Positions 51,958-60,708 of a DNA stretch of 64,000 nucleotides are shown here, piece by piece (position 1 is the first letter of the stretch; every line of letters starts with the position of its first letter). This DNA comes from DATMGU01 sp035555315 (GTDB taxonomy: Bacteria; Pseudomonadota; Alphaproteobacteria; ATCC43930; CGMCC-115725), in assembly GCA_035555315.1 (NCBI GenBank), contig DATMGU010000133.1, forward strand, positions 1-64,000, written 5' to 3'. Position numbers and translations under genes: made by a program. The notes under the pieces were generated by a model. The model did not search any database, was not told the DNA's origin, and saw nothing but the letters and a program-made list of their open reading frames with translations.

Positions 51958-52880
51958 GGACGTGTCTCCTCGGTTCGGCCGGGTTCGGTTGCGGTTATGG
52001 CGGCCGCGATCATGGCGGTGTCGGGCAGGCTGCCCTGGCTGCCGCGCCGGGTGCAGGCCAAGCCGGCGGCGATGTTGGCGCGGCGCAAGGCGTCGGGCAG
52101 GGTCTCGCCACGATCCAGCGCCGCGGCGAGCACGCCAACGAAGCAATCCCCCGCCGCCGTGGTATCGAGCACCGCCACGGGGGTACCGGACAAGCATCCG
52201 CTGCCCTGGGCGCCGGCCCATTCCACGCCGGCACCGCCCAGCGTGCGGATCACGGTCACGCCGAGCGCGCCGTGCAACGCGGCGGCATCCTCACCGCCCA
52301 CGCCCAGATGACGGGCGAGCCACGCCGCCTCGTCCTCGTTCACCACCAGCAGGTCGAGCACGCGCAGGGCCTCGGGGTCGAGCGGCGCCGCGGGGGCGAG
52401 ATTGTGGATGGTACGGGCGCCACAGGCATGCGCGCGCAGGATCAGTGCCGCGGTTTCGGCCGCGTCGGCTTCCATCTGCGTCACCAGCAGCGTATCCGGG
52501 CCGAGTAGCGCGTCCTCCACCTGTGCGGCCGAGGCGACGGCGTTGGCGCCGAGAGCGACCACGATCTGGTTTCGCCCGGCCGCGTCCGTGCAGATCGTGG
52601 CACAGCCGGTGGGCACCGGCATCGGCTGCCTCGTCACGCGCGCCAGATCCACGCCGGCGGCCCGCAACCCGGCGAGCGCCGTTTCCGCCAGCGCATCCTG
52701 TCCCACCGCGCCGGCCATCGCCACGAACGCGCCGTCCAGCGCCGCCGCGACGGCCTGGTTGGCGCCCTTGCCGCCTGGCTCCGCCCGCATGCCTTGCGCC
52801 AGGAGCGTCTGCCCAGGGCGGGGCAGATCGACCACTGGGAAGATCAGATCGGCGTTGATGGAGCCGAAGACGACGATCAT
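51954..52880 (-). CDS. PfkB family carbohydrate kinase, ribokinase-like
   Basis: 308 residues. VFGSINADLIF start, EPGGKGANQAVAAA (PfkB signature 1) and DTTAAGDCFVGVLAAAL (signature 2 with catalytic Asp in AAGD). This fits ribokinase and also 2-keto-3-deoxy-sugar kinases. The neighbours (aldolase-like lyase, MFS, FCD regulator) point to a sugar or sugar acid. It overlaps the lyase gene and is seven bases from the MFS gene. Confidence 0.9.
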   Translation of the reverse strand: MIVVFGSINADLIFPVVDLPRPGQTLLAQGMRAEPGGKGANQAVAAALDGAFVAMAGAVGQDALAETALAGLRAAGVDLARVTRQPMPVPTGCATICTDAAGRNQIVVALGANAVASAAQVEDALLGPDTLLVTQMEADAAETAALILRAHACGARTIHNLAPAAPLDPEALRVLDLLVVNEDEAAWLARHLGVGGEDAAALHGALGVTVIRTLGGAGVEWAGAQGSGCLSGTPVAVLDTTAAGDCFVGVLAAALDRGETLPDALRRANIAAGLACTRRGSQGSLPDTAMIAAAITATEPGRTEETRP

Positions 52881-52887
52881 CGGTGGG

Positions 52888-54210
52888 TTACTCCGCCGCC
52901 GCGCCGAGGCGCAGCATGGGTGCCGCGTGCTCCTGCGGGATCGGCTCCCGAACCAGGAACAGGTAGCTCATCGCCCCCAGGAAGGCGATCGCGGCGCCGG
53001 TCAGCAGCGCTGGGACGAAGGAGGTCGCCTCGGCGATATAGCCGGTCAGGATCGGTGCCAGCGCGCCGCCCAGGAAGCCGCCGAAATTCTGCAGCGAGCC
53101 TAGCGACGCCACACGGTTCGGCGGCGCCACGGCGGTGACCAAGGTCCAGGAGCAGGCCGAGGCGGCATTGGCCAGGAAGATCACCACGGAGATGCAGGCC
53201 AGCGCGACGGTGTTGTCCTCTACCAGCGCCGCCGGAACGGTGAACACGGCCATACCGATCATGGCCAGCACCACCGGCTTCTTGCGGCTGCCAACCGGCG
53301 CATCGCTGCCACGGGTCAGACGATCCGAGAACCAGCCGGCGACGAGGCAGCCGATAAAGCCGCATAGGAACGGCACCGAGGCCGCGAAGCCGGTCCGCAC
53401 CAGGCTCATGTGCCGCTCCAGCGTCAGATAGCCGGGCAGCCAAGTGAGATAGACCCAGTTCAGATAGACCGATCCGAAAAATCCGAGGATCATGCCCCAG
53501 GTGGTGGTGTGGCGAAACAACCGGCCCCAGTCGGCGAAGGTAAGCCGCTCGGCGGCATCGGCCGGCGCCGCGTCGTCCTCGGCGAGATAGGCCATCTCGG
53601 CGGCGGTCAAACGCGACGCCGACGGGTCGCGGTACAGCGCCAGCCAGATCACGGCGACCACCAGGCCCGCCAGCCCCATCAGCAGGAACATCCAGCGCCA
53701 GTCCAGATAGACCATCAGCAGGGTCAACAGCAGCGGAGCGAGTGCCGTGCCGAGCGGCGAGGCGGAGTTGAAGATGCCGGTGGGCGTGCCACGGGCACGC
53801 AGCGGAAACCAGTTGCTGACCACGCGGGCCGCGGCGGGAAATTGCGGCGCCTCTCCAACGCCCAGCACGACACGGCTCGCGATGAACTGACCGAAGCTCG
53901 ACACCAACCCGCCGGCGGCCTGCGCCAGCGACCACACCACCAGCCCGAGGCCGAGCAGCTTGCGCGGTCCGACGCGATCCACCAGCCCGCCCACCGGCAA
54001 TTGCGCCAGCGCATAGCTCCACGAGAAGGCCGAGAGCAGCAACCCCATCTGGCCGAGCGATACGCCAAGCTCGGCGCGGATGGTCTGGTTCGCGACCGAC
54101 AGCGTGCCGCGATCCATGTAGTTGACGATGCCGCTGAGCACGAGCAGGGCGAGCGACAGGGTTTGGGCGCGGCGCACCCGGCGCGGCGCGGTATCTTGCG
54201 TCAGTTTCAT
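52888..54210 (-). CDS. MFS transporter, anion:cation symporter (ACS)-like
   Basis: 440 residues, 12 predicted helices. NYMDRGTLSVANQTIRAELG near residues 29-48 is the ACS-family start (hexuronate, galactarate, phthalate-type importers); GGLVDRVGPRKLLG is the loop signature; VLGVGEAPQFPAAARVVSNWFPLRARG is a highly characteristic ACS stretch. Expected to import a sugar acid by proton symport. First gene of the MFS-kinase-lyase unit behind the GntR gene. Confidence 0.92.
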   Translation of the reverse strand: MKLTQDTAPRRVRRAQTLSLALLVLSGIVNYMDRGTLSVANQTIRAELGVSLGQMGLLLSAFSWSYALAQLPVGGLVDRVGPRKLLGLGLVVWSLAQAAGGLVSSFGQFIASRVVLGVGEAPQFPAAARVVSNWFPLRARGTPTGIFNSASPLGTALAPLLLTLLMVYLDWRWMFLLMGLAGLVVAVIWLALYRDPSASRLTAAEMAYLAEDDAAPADAAERLTFADWGRLFRHTTTWGMILGFFGSVYLNWVYLTWLPGYLTLERHMSLVRTGFAASVPFLCGFIGCLVAGWFSDRLTRGSDAPVGSRKKPVVLAMIGMAVFTVPAALVEDNTVALACISVVIFLANAASACSWTLVTAVAPPNRVASLGSLQNFGGFLGGALAPILTGYIAEATSFVPALLTGAAIAFLGAMSYLFLVREPIPQEHAAPMLRLGAAAE

Positions 54211-54226
54211 TAGCCGCTTCCTCGGA

Positions 54227-54246
54227 GATTATCTGTGATTATCTGT
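54227..54246. repeat. 10-base tandem repeat upstream of the MFS gene
   Basis: GATTATCTGT occurs twice head to tail (54227-54236 and 54237-54246), 17 bases before the MFS start codon on the minus strand and just after the GntR-type gene. The exact one-turn phasing and its position suggest a regulator site overlapping the leader of the sugar-acid operon. Confidence 0.45.
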
Positions 54247-54251
54247 CGTTT

Positions 54252-54941
54252 TTAGGGTGACGCCGTCCCCGGCCCGTCGAGGACAGGCGGGTCGTCCAGC
54301 GCCTCGAAGTTGAGCGCCCGGCGGCGCGAACTGGAGAGATGCGCGGCCAGGGCGGCCACCGAACCGGCTTCGTCGCGCCGAGCCAACGCGTCGAGAATGG
54401 CCTCATGCTCCCGGATCGCGATCGGCAGGCGCCGCGCCGACAGGCCGATGCGCTCGCCCAGGATCATGCGGATGCGGATCGAGTTGACCCGGTGCAGTTC
54501 GGCGATGATGCGGTTGTCGAGCCGGGCGACGAAGGCGTCATGAAGCGCCCAGTCGGCTTCCTGGGCGTCCCGCAGCAGCGTGTCGCCGATGTCTCGCGCC
54601 GCCGCCGCCTTGATCGCATCAAGTCGGTCGCGATGGGCGGCGATTTCCGCATCCGAGGCATGGCGCGCGAAGGCCGCCACCGCCATCAATTCGACCATCT
54701 CGCGAAGTTGGAAGGCGTCCTGGACCATGGGGAGGTCGATGCGGGCGATCTGCAGGCCGCGCTGGCTGATCGCCTTGATCAGCCCTTCGGCCTCCAGGCG
54801 GGGGATCATCTCCCGGATCGACGCCAGGGACATGCTGGTCGCGGCCGCCAGCTCCCGTTGGCTCACGAACTGTCCGGGCAGCAGCCGCCGCTCCAGCAAG
54901 TGGCGGGTAAACGCACCATAGGCCTGATCGCGAAGCTTCAT
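54252..54941 (-). CDS. GntR family transcriptional regulator (FCD subfamily)
   Basis: 229 residues from ATG 54941; a longer frame from a TTG at 55061 lacks support. Winged HTH: LLPGQFVSQRELAAATSMSL then ASIREMIPRLEAEGLI. An FCD effector domain follows (AFQLREMVELMAVAAFARHA, DWALHDAFVARLDN, REHEAILDALARRDEAGSVA), whose His and Asp residues normally hold a metal and carboxylate ligand. It is followed by the MFS-kinase-lyase unit, which it presumably represses. Confidence 0.9.
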   Translation of the reverse strand: MKLRDQAYGAFTRHLLERRLLPGQFVSQRELAAATSMSLASIREMIPRLEAEGLIKAISQRGLQIARIDLPMVQDAFQLREMVELMAVAAFARHASDAEIAAHRDRLDAIKAAAARDIGDTLLRDAQEADWALHDAFVARLDNRIIAELHRVNSIRIRMILGERIGLSARRLPIAIREHEAILDALARRDEAGSVAALAAHLSSSRRRALNFEALDDPPVLDGPGTASP

Positions 54942-55356
54942 CTGCGGCGCCCGTCGAAGTGACAGGTCAGCTGATAGGTCAGTTCTGGACCGTCTGTAAA
55001 GCCGATATATGACAGGCTCGCCATCGACCGGCCTCGGTCGCGGGGGCCGGATATCGCTCAACCGACAGGCCCCCGGCGGATTCTGCCGTCAACCGAGATC
55101 TGACGTGACGGTCATGCCGCCACGGCACGATCTACAGCCGAATACGCCGACAGGGCCACATTAGGGTGGCTCCACCGCTTCGTTCGCATAGCGAGACTCC
55201 TCAACGATGCTCGATCCCGTCGACCGCACTGAAGAGACCCTGCGGACGCGCCGGAAATCGCCGGCACCCCGACTATAAGACTGGAATTAAGACCACCACG
55301 CGGTCTTGGATGACTGCGGCACGCAGGATTGTTGCTCTCGGTTGGAGGTTAGGACC
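54942..55356. other. Divergent intergenic region before the second peptide transporter operon
   Basis: 415 bases with no gene I can support. It contains a direct repeat AGGTCAG-N5-AGGTCAG (54964-54970, 54976-54982) close to the GntR-type start, an inverted repeat AAGACC-N7-GGTCTT (55289-55307), and a small GCCAC-N6-GTGGC stem near 55155-55170. Promoters for the regulator and for the binding-protein gene must lie here. Confidence 0.5.
55289..55307. promoter_or_regulatory. Inverted repeat upstream of the second peptide ABC operon
   Basis: AAGACC-ACCACGC-GGTCTT, perfect 6-base arms with a 7-base spacer, 49-68 bases before the binding-protein start codon. The position suits an operator at or just after the transcription start. 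Which regulator uses it is unknown; the divergent FCD protein is one candidate. Confidence 0.4.
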
Positions 55357-56976
55357 ATGCACATGCCCAACGATCCCCTCGTTACACTCGATGCGGCGGA
55401 GAGCGCCCGCGTGCAAACGGCCCTGCGACAAGGAGCCTCGCGGCGCGATGTGCTGCGCATGCTCACGGCGGCCGGTATCGCGGCCGGCAGCGCCGGCGGG
55501 ATCATCGGCCTGGCGCGGCAGGCTCTCGCGGATACGCCCAAGCGGGGCGGCCGCATCCGTGTCGCGGGCACCTCGACCTCGACCGCCGACACGCTCGATC
55601 CGGCGAAACAGTCGCTCTCCACCGACTACGCCCGCTGCAACATGTTCTACAACACGCTGGCCGTGCTCGATGGCAGCCTGACACCACGGCCGTCGCTTGC
55701 CGAATCCTGGGAGACCAAGGACGGCAAGGTCTGGCTCTTCAAGATTCGCAAGGGCGTCACCTTCCACGACGGCAAGACGCTGGACAGCGCCGATGTCGTC
55801 TATTCCCTGAACCGCCACAACGACCCCGCCGTCGCGTCGCGCGCCAATCTGCTCGCCAAGCAGATGACGGAGATCAAGGCGGTCGGGCCGCTCGAGGTGC
55901 AGATCACCCTGGAGGCGGCGAACGCCGACCTGCCGGTGGTGCTGGGCACGTTCCATTTCCATATCATCAAGAACGGCACGACGGATTTCTCCACGGCGAT
56001 CGGCACCGGTCCGTTCCGCTGCAAGGAGTTCACCCCCGGCGTGCGCTCCGTCGCCGTCCGCAACGAGTCCTACTGGAAGCCCGGCCAGCCCTATCTCGAC
56101 GAGATCGAATTCGTCGCCATCCCGGACGAGCAGGCGCGGGTCAACGCGCTGCTGTCGGGCGACATCCAGCTCACCTCGGCCATCAATCCCCGTTCCGTCC
56201 GCCGCATCAACGATACGCCGGGCTTCGCGGTGTTCGAGACCAAAGCGGGGCTGTACAGCGACCTCATCATGCGCGTGACCGAGGCGCCCGGAAACAACCC
56301 GGACTTCGTGCTGGCGATGAAGCACCTGTTCGACCGCGAGCAGATCCTCACCGCGGTGCTGCGCGGCCATGGTGTGATTGCGAACGACCAGCCGATCGAC
56401 CCCACCAACCGCTTCTACTTCGCCGGCCTGCCGCAGCGGCCCTACGATCCGGACCGCGCCAAATTCCATTTCCAGAAATCCGGCATCGGCACCACGACGC
56501 TGCCGATCGTCTGCTCCCCGGCCGCGGATAATTCCATCGACATGACGCAGATGCTGCAGCAGAGCGGCCAAAAGATCGGCCTCAATTTGGAGGTCCGGCG
56601 CGTTCCGGCCGACGGATACTGGTCGACCCATTGGTTCAAGCATCCGCTCAGCTTCGGCAACGTCAACCCGCGCCCCAGCGCGGATATCCTGATGACCTTG
56701 TTCTACAAATCCGATGCCGCATGGAACGAGACCGGCTGGAAGAACGACAAGTTCGACCAGTTGGTCGGGGCCGCCCGCACCGAGACCGACGAGGCGAAAC
56801 GCAAGCAGATGTACGCCGACATGCAGGTCATGATCTACGAAGGCTGCGGCACCGGCATACCGGTGTTCAGCAATCTGATCGATGCCCACGCCACCAAGCT
56901 GAAGGGCATGACGGCGATCCCGGTCGGCAATATGATGGGCTACAACTTCGCCGAGAACGTCTGGCTCGACGCCTGA
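55357..56976 (+). CDS. ABC transporter substrate-binding protein, family 5 (peptide type)
   Basis: 539 residues from ATG 55357, with TTGGAGG upstream. A long N-terminal region leads to a Tat-type signal (ASRRDVLRMLTAAGIAAG ... ALA). SBP_bac_5 marks: DTLDPAKQSLSTDYARC, LAESWETKDGKVWLFKIRKG, VTFHDGKTLDSADVVYSLNR, GTGPFRCKEFTPGVRSVAVR. First gene of a peptide-type ABC operon. Distinct from the other family-5 binding protein in the window. Confidence 0.94.
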   Translation: MHMPNDPLVTLDAAESARVQTALRQGASRRDVLRMLTAAGIAAGSAGGIIGLARQALADTPKRGGRIRVAGTSTSTADTLDPAKQSLSTDYARCNMFYNTLAVLDGSLTPRPSLAESWETKDGKVWLFKIRKGVTFHDGKTLDSADVVYSLNRHNDPAVASRANLLAKQMTEIKAVGPLEVQITLEAANADLPVVLGTFHFHIIKNGTTDFSTAIGTGPFRCKEFTPGVRSVAVRNESYWKPGQPYLDEIEFVAIPDEQARVNALLSGDIQLTSAINPRSVRRINDTPGFAVFETKAGLYSDLIMRVTEAPGNNPDFVLAMKHLFDREQILTAVLRGHGVIANDQPIDPTNRFYFAGLPQRPYDPDRAKFHFQKSGIGTTTLPIVCSPAADNSIDMTQMLQQSGQKIGLNLEVRRVPADGYWSTHWFKHPLSFGNVNPRPSADILMTLFYKSDAAWNETGWKNDKFDQLVGAARTETDEAKRKQMYADMQVMIYEGCGTGIPVFSNLIDAHATKLKGMTAIPVGNMMGYNFAENVWLDA

Positions 56977-57034
56977 TCCCGCCCCAGGGCTCCAGGGGAT
57001 CGCCTCGGCGCCTTCCCTGATGTCATAATGCCGC

Positions 57035-57994
57035 ATGAAGCAGATGGAGATGGCTCGACTGATATCGGCGAGGCTGGCGTTCGCGCTGGTCTCGCTGCTG
57101 CTTATCTCGGCCGTCGTGTTCGGCGTCACCGCGCTGCTGCCGGGTGACGCGGCGCAGGAGCTGCTCGGCCAGGCGGCCACGCCCGAGGCGGTCAAGAGCT
57201 TGCGGGCCTCCCTGGGTCTCGACCAGCCCGGCTGGCTGAGATATCTGCACTGGCTCGGCGGCTTGCTGAGCGGCGATCCCGGCCGATCGCTCGCCAACAA
57301 CGTCCCGGTGGCCTCGCTGATCGGCAGCCGGCTGCCGAATTCGCTGCTGCTCGCGGCCGTCACCGCGGGCGTTTCCGTGCCGATCGCCCTGACGATCGGC
57401 ATCACGGCGGCGATGTGGCGGGGATCGGTCTACGACCGGCTGGTCAGCCTGCTCACGCTCTCCCTCGTATCGGTTCCGGAATTTCTGGTGGCGACCGCCG
57501 CGGTGCTCGTGTTCGCGGTGCATCTGCACTGGCTTTCGGCGCTCTCCTACGTCAACACGATCGACGGCATCGGCCAATTCCTGCGCGTCTTCGCCATGCC
57601 GGTGCTGACCCTGTGCTGTGTCATCGTGGCGCAGATGGTGCGGATGACGCGCGCGGCGGTGATCGACCAGCTGCGCGCGCCGTACATCGAAATCGCGGTG
57701 CTCAAGGGGGCCAGCGCGATACGGGTCGTGTGGTCGCACGCCTTGCCCAACGCGATCGGTCCGATCGCGAACGCGGTGGCGCTCAGCCTTTCCTATCTGC
57801 TCGGCGGCGTGATCATCGTCGAGACCATCTTCAACTACCCCGGCGTCGCGAAGCTGATGATCGATGGCGTCGCCGGCCGCGACATGCCCGTCGTGCAGGC
57901 CTGCGCCATGATGTTCTGCGCGGGCTATCTCCTGCTCGTGCTGGTGGCCGACCTCCTGGCGATCGTCTCCAACCCCCGGTTGCGCCACCGATGA
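57035..57994 (+). CDS. Peptide ABC transporter permease (DppB-type)
   Basis: 319 residues. DppB layout: N-terminal helix, LLPGDAAQELLGQAATPEAV, LGLDQPGWLRYLHWL, EAA-type loop IEIAVLKGASAIRVVWSHALPN, and LVLVADLLAIVSNPRLRHR at the end. It overlaps the DppC-type gene by four bases (ATGA). Confidence 0.93.
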   Translation: MKQMEMARLISARLAFALVSLLLISAVVFGVTALLPGDAAQELLGQAATPEAVKSLRASLGLDQPGWLRYLHWLGGLLSGDPGRSLANNVPVASLIGSRLPNSLLLAAVTAGVSVPIALTIGITAAMWRGSVYDRLVSLLTLSLVSVPEFLVATAAVLVFAVHLHWLSALSYVNTIDGIGQFLRVFAMPVLTLCCVIVAQMVRMTRAAVIDQLRAPYIEIAVLKGASAIRVVWSHALPNAIGPIANAVALSLSYLLGGVIIVETIFNYPGVAKLMIDGVAGRDMPVVQACAMMFCAGYLLLVLVADLLAIVSNPRLRHR

Positions 57995-58869
57995 GCGACC
58001 TCCTGACAAGCGAGCCGGAGGCAGCACCACCTTCCCCGGCCATCCGTAGGGCGAAGCGGCGTCTCCCTCTGCTCGGCCGGGTCGGCGCCGTGATCGTCGC
58101 CTTCTGGCTGCTCATGGCGGTATTCGGTCAGGCCGTCGCCCCCTACGAGGTCGGCAAGGTGGTGGACATGGACGTGTTCACCCCGATCACCGCCGCCTTC
58201 CCTCTCGGCACGGATTATCTTGGACGCGACATGCTCAGCCGCATCCTCGTCGGCACGCGCTACACCGTTGGCGTGGCCCTGTTGGCGACGCTGCTGGCGA
58301 GCGGCGGCGGCCTGCTGCTCGGCACCTGCGCCGCGGTCTGGGGCGGGTGGATCGACGCGGTCATCAGCCGGTTGCTCGACACGCTGGTATCGATCCCCAG
58401 CAAGATGTTCGCCCTCGTCATCGTCGCCGCCTTCGGCTCCGCCGTGCCGGTGCTGGTGGCGATGGCCGCGTTCATCTATCTGCCCGGCGCCTATCGCATC
58501 GCGCGCGTGCTGGCCGTCGACCTCAATGCGATGGATTTCGTGCTGGTGGCGCGGGCGCGCGGCGAGAAAACACGCTATATCGTCCGGGAGGAACTGCTGC
58601 CGAACATGACCGGGCCGGTGCTCGCGGATTTCGGGCTGCGCTTCGTGTTCATCGTGCTGCTGTTGAGCGGGCTTTCCTTTCTGGGCTTCGGCATCCAACC
58701 GCCGCAGGCGGATTGGGGCTCCCTGGTGCGCGAGAATATCGGCGGCCTGCCGGAAGGCGCGCCCGCCGTTCTGATGCCGGCGCTGGCGATCGCCACCCTG
58801 ACGATCGGCGTCAATCTGCTGATCGATAATCTCGGCGGCCTCCGGCGCCGGACTGGGCGGACCGAGTGA
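57991..58869 (+). CDS. Peptide ABC transporter permease (DppC-type)
   Basis: 292 residues from ATG 57991; longer upstream readings fall in another frame of DppB. Helix one near residue 35, PLGTDYLGRDMLSRILVGTR, the EAA loop LVARARGEKTRYIVREELLPN and FLGFGIQPPQADWGSLVREN are typical DppC features. Only one base separates it from the ATPase gene. Confidence 0.93.
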   Translation: MSDLLTSEPEAAPPSPAIRRAKRRLPLLGRVGAVIVAFWLLMAVFGQAVAPYEVGKVVDMDVFTPITAAFPLGTDYLGRDMLSRILVGTRYTVGVALLATLLASGGGLLLGTCAAVWGGWIDAVISRLLDTLVSIPSKMFALVIVAAFGSAVPVLVAMAAFIYLPGAYRIARVLAVDLNAMDFVLVARARGEKTRYIVREELLPNMTGPVLADFGLRFVFIVLLLSGLSFLGFGIQPPQADWGSLVRENIGGLPEGAPAVLMPALAIATLTIGVNLLIDNLGGLRRRTGRTE

Positions 58870-58870
58870 G

Positions 58871-60694
58871 ATGACCGCCCTGCTCGAAGTCTCCGGACTG
58901 ACCATCGTGGCACAGGGCGACGACGGCCAGGATGTGCCGATCGTCCAGGATGTCGGCTTCTCGCTCGGCCGCGGCGAGGTACTCGCCTTGATCGGCGAAT
59001 CCGGGTCCGGCAAAACCACCATAGCGCTGTCCTTGATGGGCTACGCGCGCGCCGGTTGCCGGATCGCCGGCGGCCGCATTCGTCTCGGCGAGACGGAAGT
59101 CCTCTCGCTCACCGCCGCCGGCCTGCGCGATCTGCGCGGGCGCCGCGTGTCCTATGTGGCGCAAAGCGCCGCCGCCGGCTTCAACCCGTCCCGCACCATC
59201 ATGGACCAGGTGGTCGAGGGTGCCGCGATCCACGGCACCGCCAGCCGCGCGCGGGCGGAGGCGGCGGCGATCGAGCTGTTCCGGGCGCTGGCCCTGCCGG
59301 AGCCGGAGGCGGTGGGCGCCCGCTACCCGCACCAGGTCTCCGGCGGCCAGCTGCAACGGTTGATGGCGGCGATGGCGATGATCACCGAGCCGGATCTCAT
59401 CATCCTCGACGAGCCGACCACGGCACTCGATGTCACGACGCAGATAGAGGTACTGCGCGCCTTCAAGAAGGTGGTGCGCAGCCGTGGCGCCACGGCGGTC
59501 TACGTGTCCCACGACCTCGCCGTGGTGGCACAGATCGCCGACCATATCCTCGTGCTGCGCAACGGCCGGATGCAGGAAACCGGTACTACACGGCATCTTC
59601 TCGCCGCCCCCGCGCATCCCTACACAAAGAGCCTGCTCGCCGCCGCGGCGCCGGTCGCGCGTAGCGGAACCATGGCGAGCCCGCTCCCGGAAATACCGGT
59701 CCTCGCCGTGCGCGGGTTGGTCGCCGGCTATGGTGCGATCGGGGCGGATGGCATGCCGGCGATCCCGGCCTTGCACGATGTGGCGTTCACCATCCGCAAG
59801 GGGTCGGCACTCGGCGTGATCGGCGAATCCGGCTGCGGCAAGAGCACCCTGGCACGCGTCATCGCCGGGCTGTTGCCGCTGGCAAGCGGCTCGGTGGAGC
59901 TGAACGGGGTCCCTCTGCCGCCGAGCATCGCGCAGCGCACGCCGGACCAGCTCCGCCGCTTGCAGATCGTGTTCCAGATGGCCGACACGGCGCTGAACCC
60001 GGCGCACGACATCCGCCGCATCCTCGGCCGGCCGCTGACGCTGTTTCATGGCGCCAAGAGAGGCGAGCTGGACCGTCGGGTGCGCCGGCTGCTCGACCTC
60101 GTGCAGTTGCCAGCACGGGTGCTCGACAGCGTGCCGGGCGAATTGTCGGGCGGGCAGAAACAGCGGGTGAACCTCGCCCGCGCCCTCGCCGCCGAGCCGG
60201 AACTGATTCTATGCGACGAGGTGACATCGGCGCTCGATACCGTGGTCGGCGCCGCCATCCTGGACCTGATGGACGAGCTGCGGCGCGACCTCGGCGTCTC
60301 CTACATGTTCATCAGCCACGACCTGCACACGGTGCGCGCGGTCTGCGACGAGGTGATGGTGTTGTATGCCGGCCGGATGGTGGAATTCGGCGACCGCGCC
60401 AGCGCCGTTACCGCGCCCTGGCATCCTTATTCCGAGCTGCTGATCTCCTCCATCCCCGAGCTGCGGCCCGGCTGGCTGGAGGAGGCGACGGCGGGCCGCG
60501 TCCAAGGCGTGGAAAGTGCCGCCACGGGGCCACGCCCGGCCTGCGCCTTCTTTCCCCGCTGCGGCATGCGGATAGAAGGCGTCTGCGATCGGGAGGCGGC
60601 GCCCCAGCGGCATCTCGGCAAAGGCGCCACCATCGCCTGCCACCGCACGGAAGAGGAGTTGCTGACGCGACCCCCAATCCGGGCCATGACCTGA
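58871..60694 (+). CDS. Fused peptide ABC transporter ATPase (DppD-DppF in one chain)
   Basis: 607 residues with two complete nucleotide-binding domains. First: Walker A LIGESGSGKTTIAL, signature VSGGQLQRLMAAMAM, Walker B LIILDEPTTALD. Second (from about 280): GVIGESGCGKSTLAR, LSGGQKQRVNLARAL, LILCDEVTSALD. It ends with the oligo_HPY cysteine tail CAFFPRCGMRIEGVC. Most peptide transporters use two separate ATPases, as in the window's other operon; this fusion replaces both. Note VTSALD with Ser in the second domain, a mild deviation. Confidence 0.94.
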   Translation: MTALLEVSGLTIVAQGDDGQDVPIVQDVGFSLGRGEVLALIGESGSGKTTIALSLMGYARAGCRIAGGRIRLGETEVLSLTAAGLRDLRGRRVSYVAQSAAAGFNPSRTIMDQVVEGAAIHGTASRARAEAAAIELFRALALPEPEAVGARYPHQVSGGQLQRLMAAMAMITEPDLIILDEPTTALDVTTQIEVLRAFKKVVRSRGATAVYVSHDLAVVAQIADHILVLRNGRMQETGTTRHLLAAPAHPYTKSLLAAAAPVARSGTMASPLPEIPVLAVRGLVAGYGAIGADGMPAIPALHDVAFTIRKGSALGVIGESGCGKSTLARVIAGLLPLASGSVELNGVPLPPSIAQRTPDQLRRLQIVFQMADTALNPAHDIRRILGRPLTLFHGAKRGELDRRVRRLLDLVQLPARVLDSVPGELSGGQKQRVNLARALAAEPELILCDEVTSALDTVVGAAILDLMDELRRDLGVSYMFISHDLHTVRAVCDEVMVLYAGRMVEFGDRASAVTAPWHPYSELLISSIPELRPGWLEEATAGRVQGVESAATGPRPACAFFPRCGMRIEGVCDREAAPQRHLGKGATIACHRTEEELLTRPPIRAMT

Positions 60695-60708
60695 CTCCGC
60701 CGTAGCCG

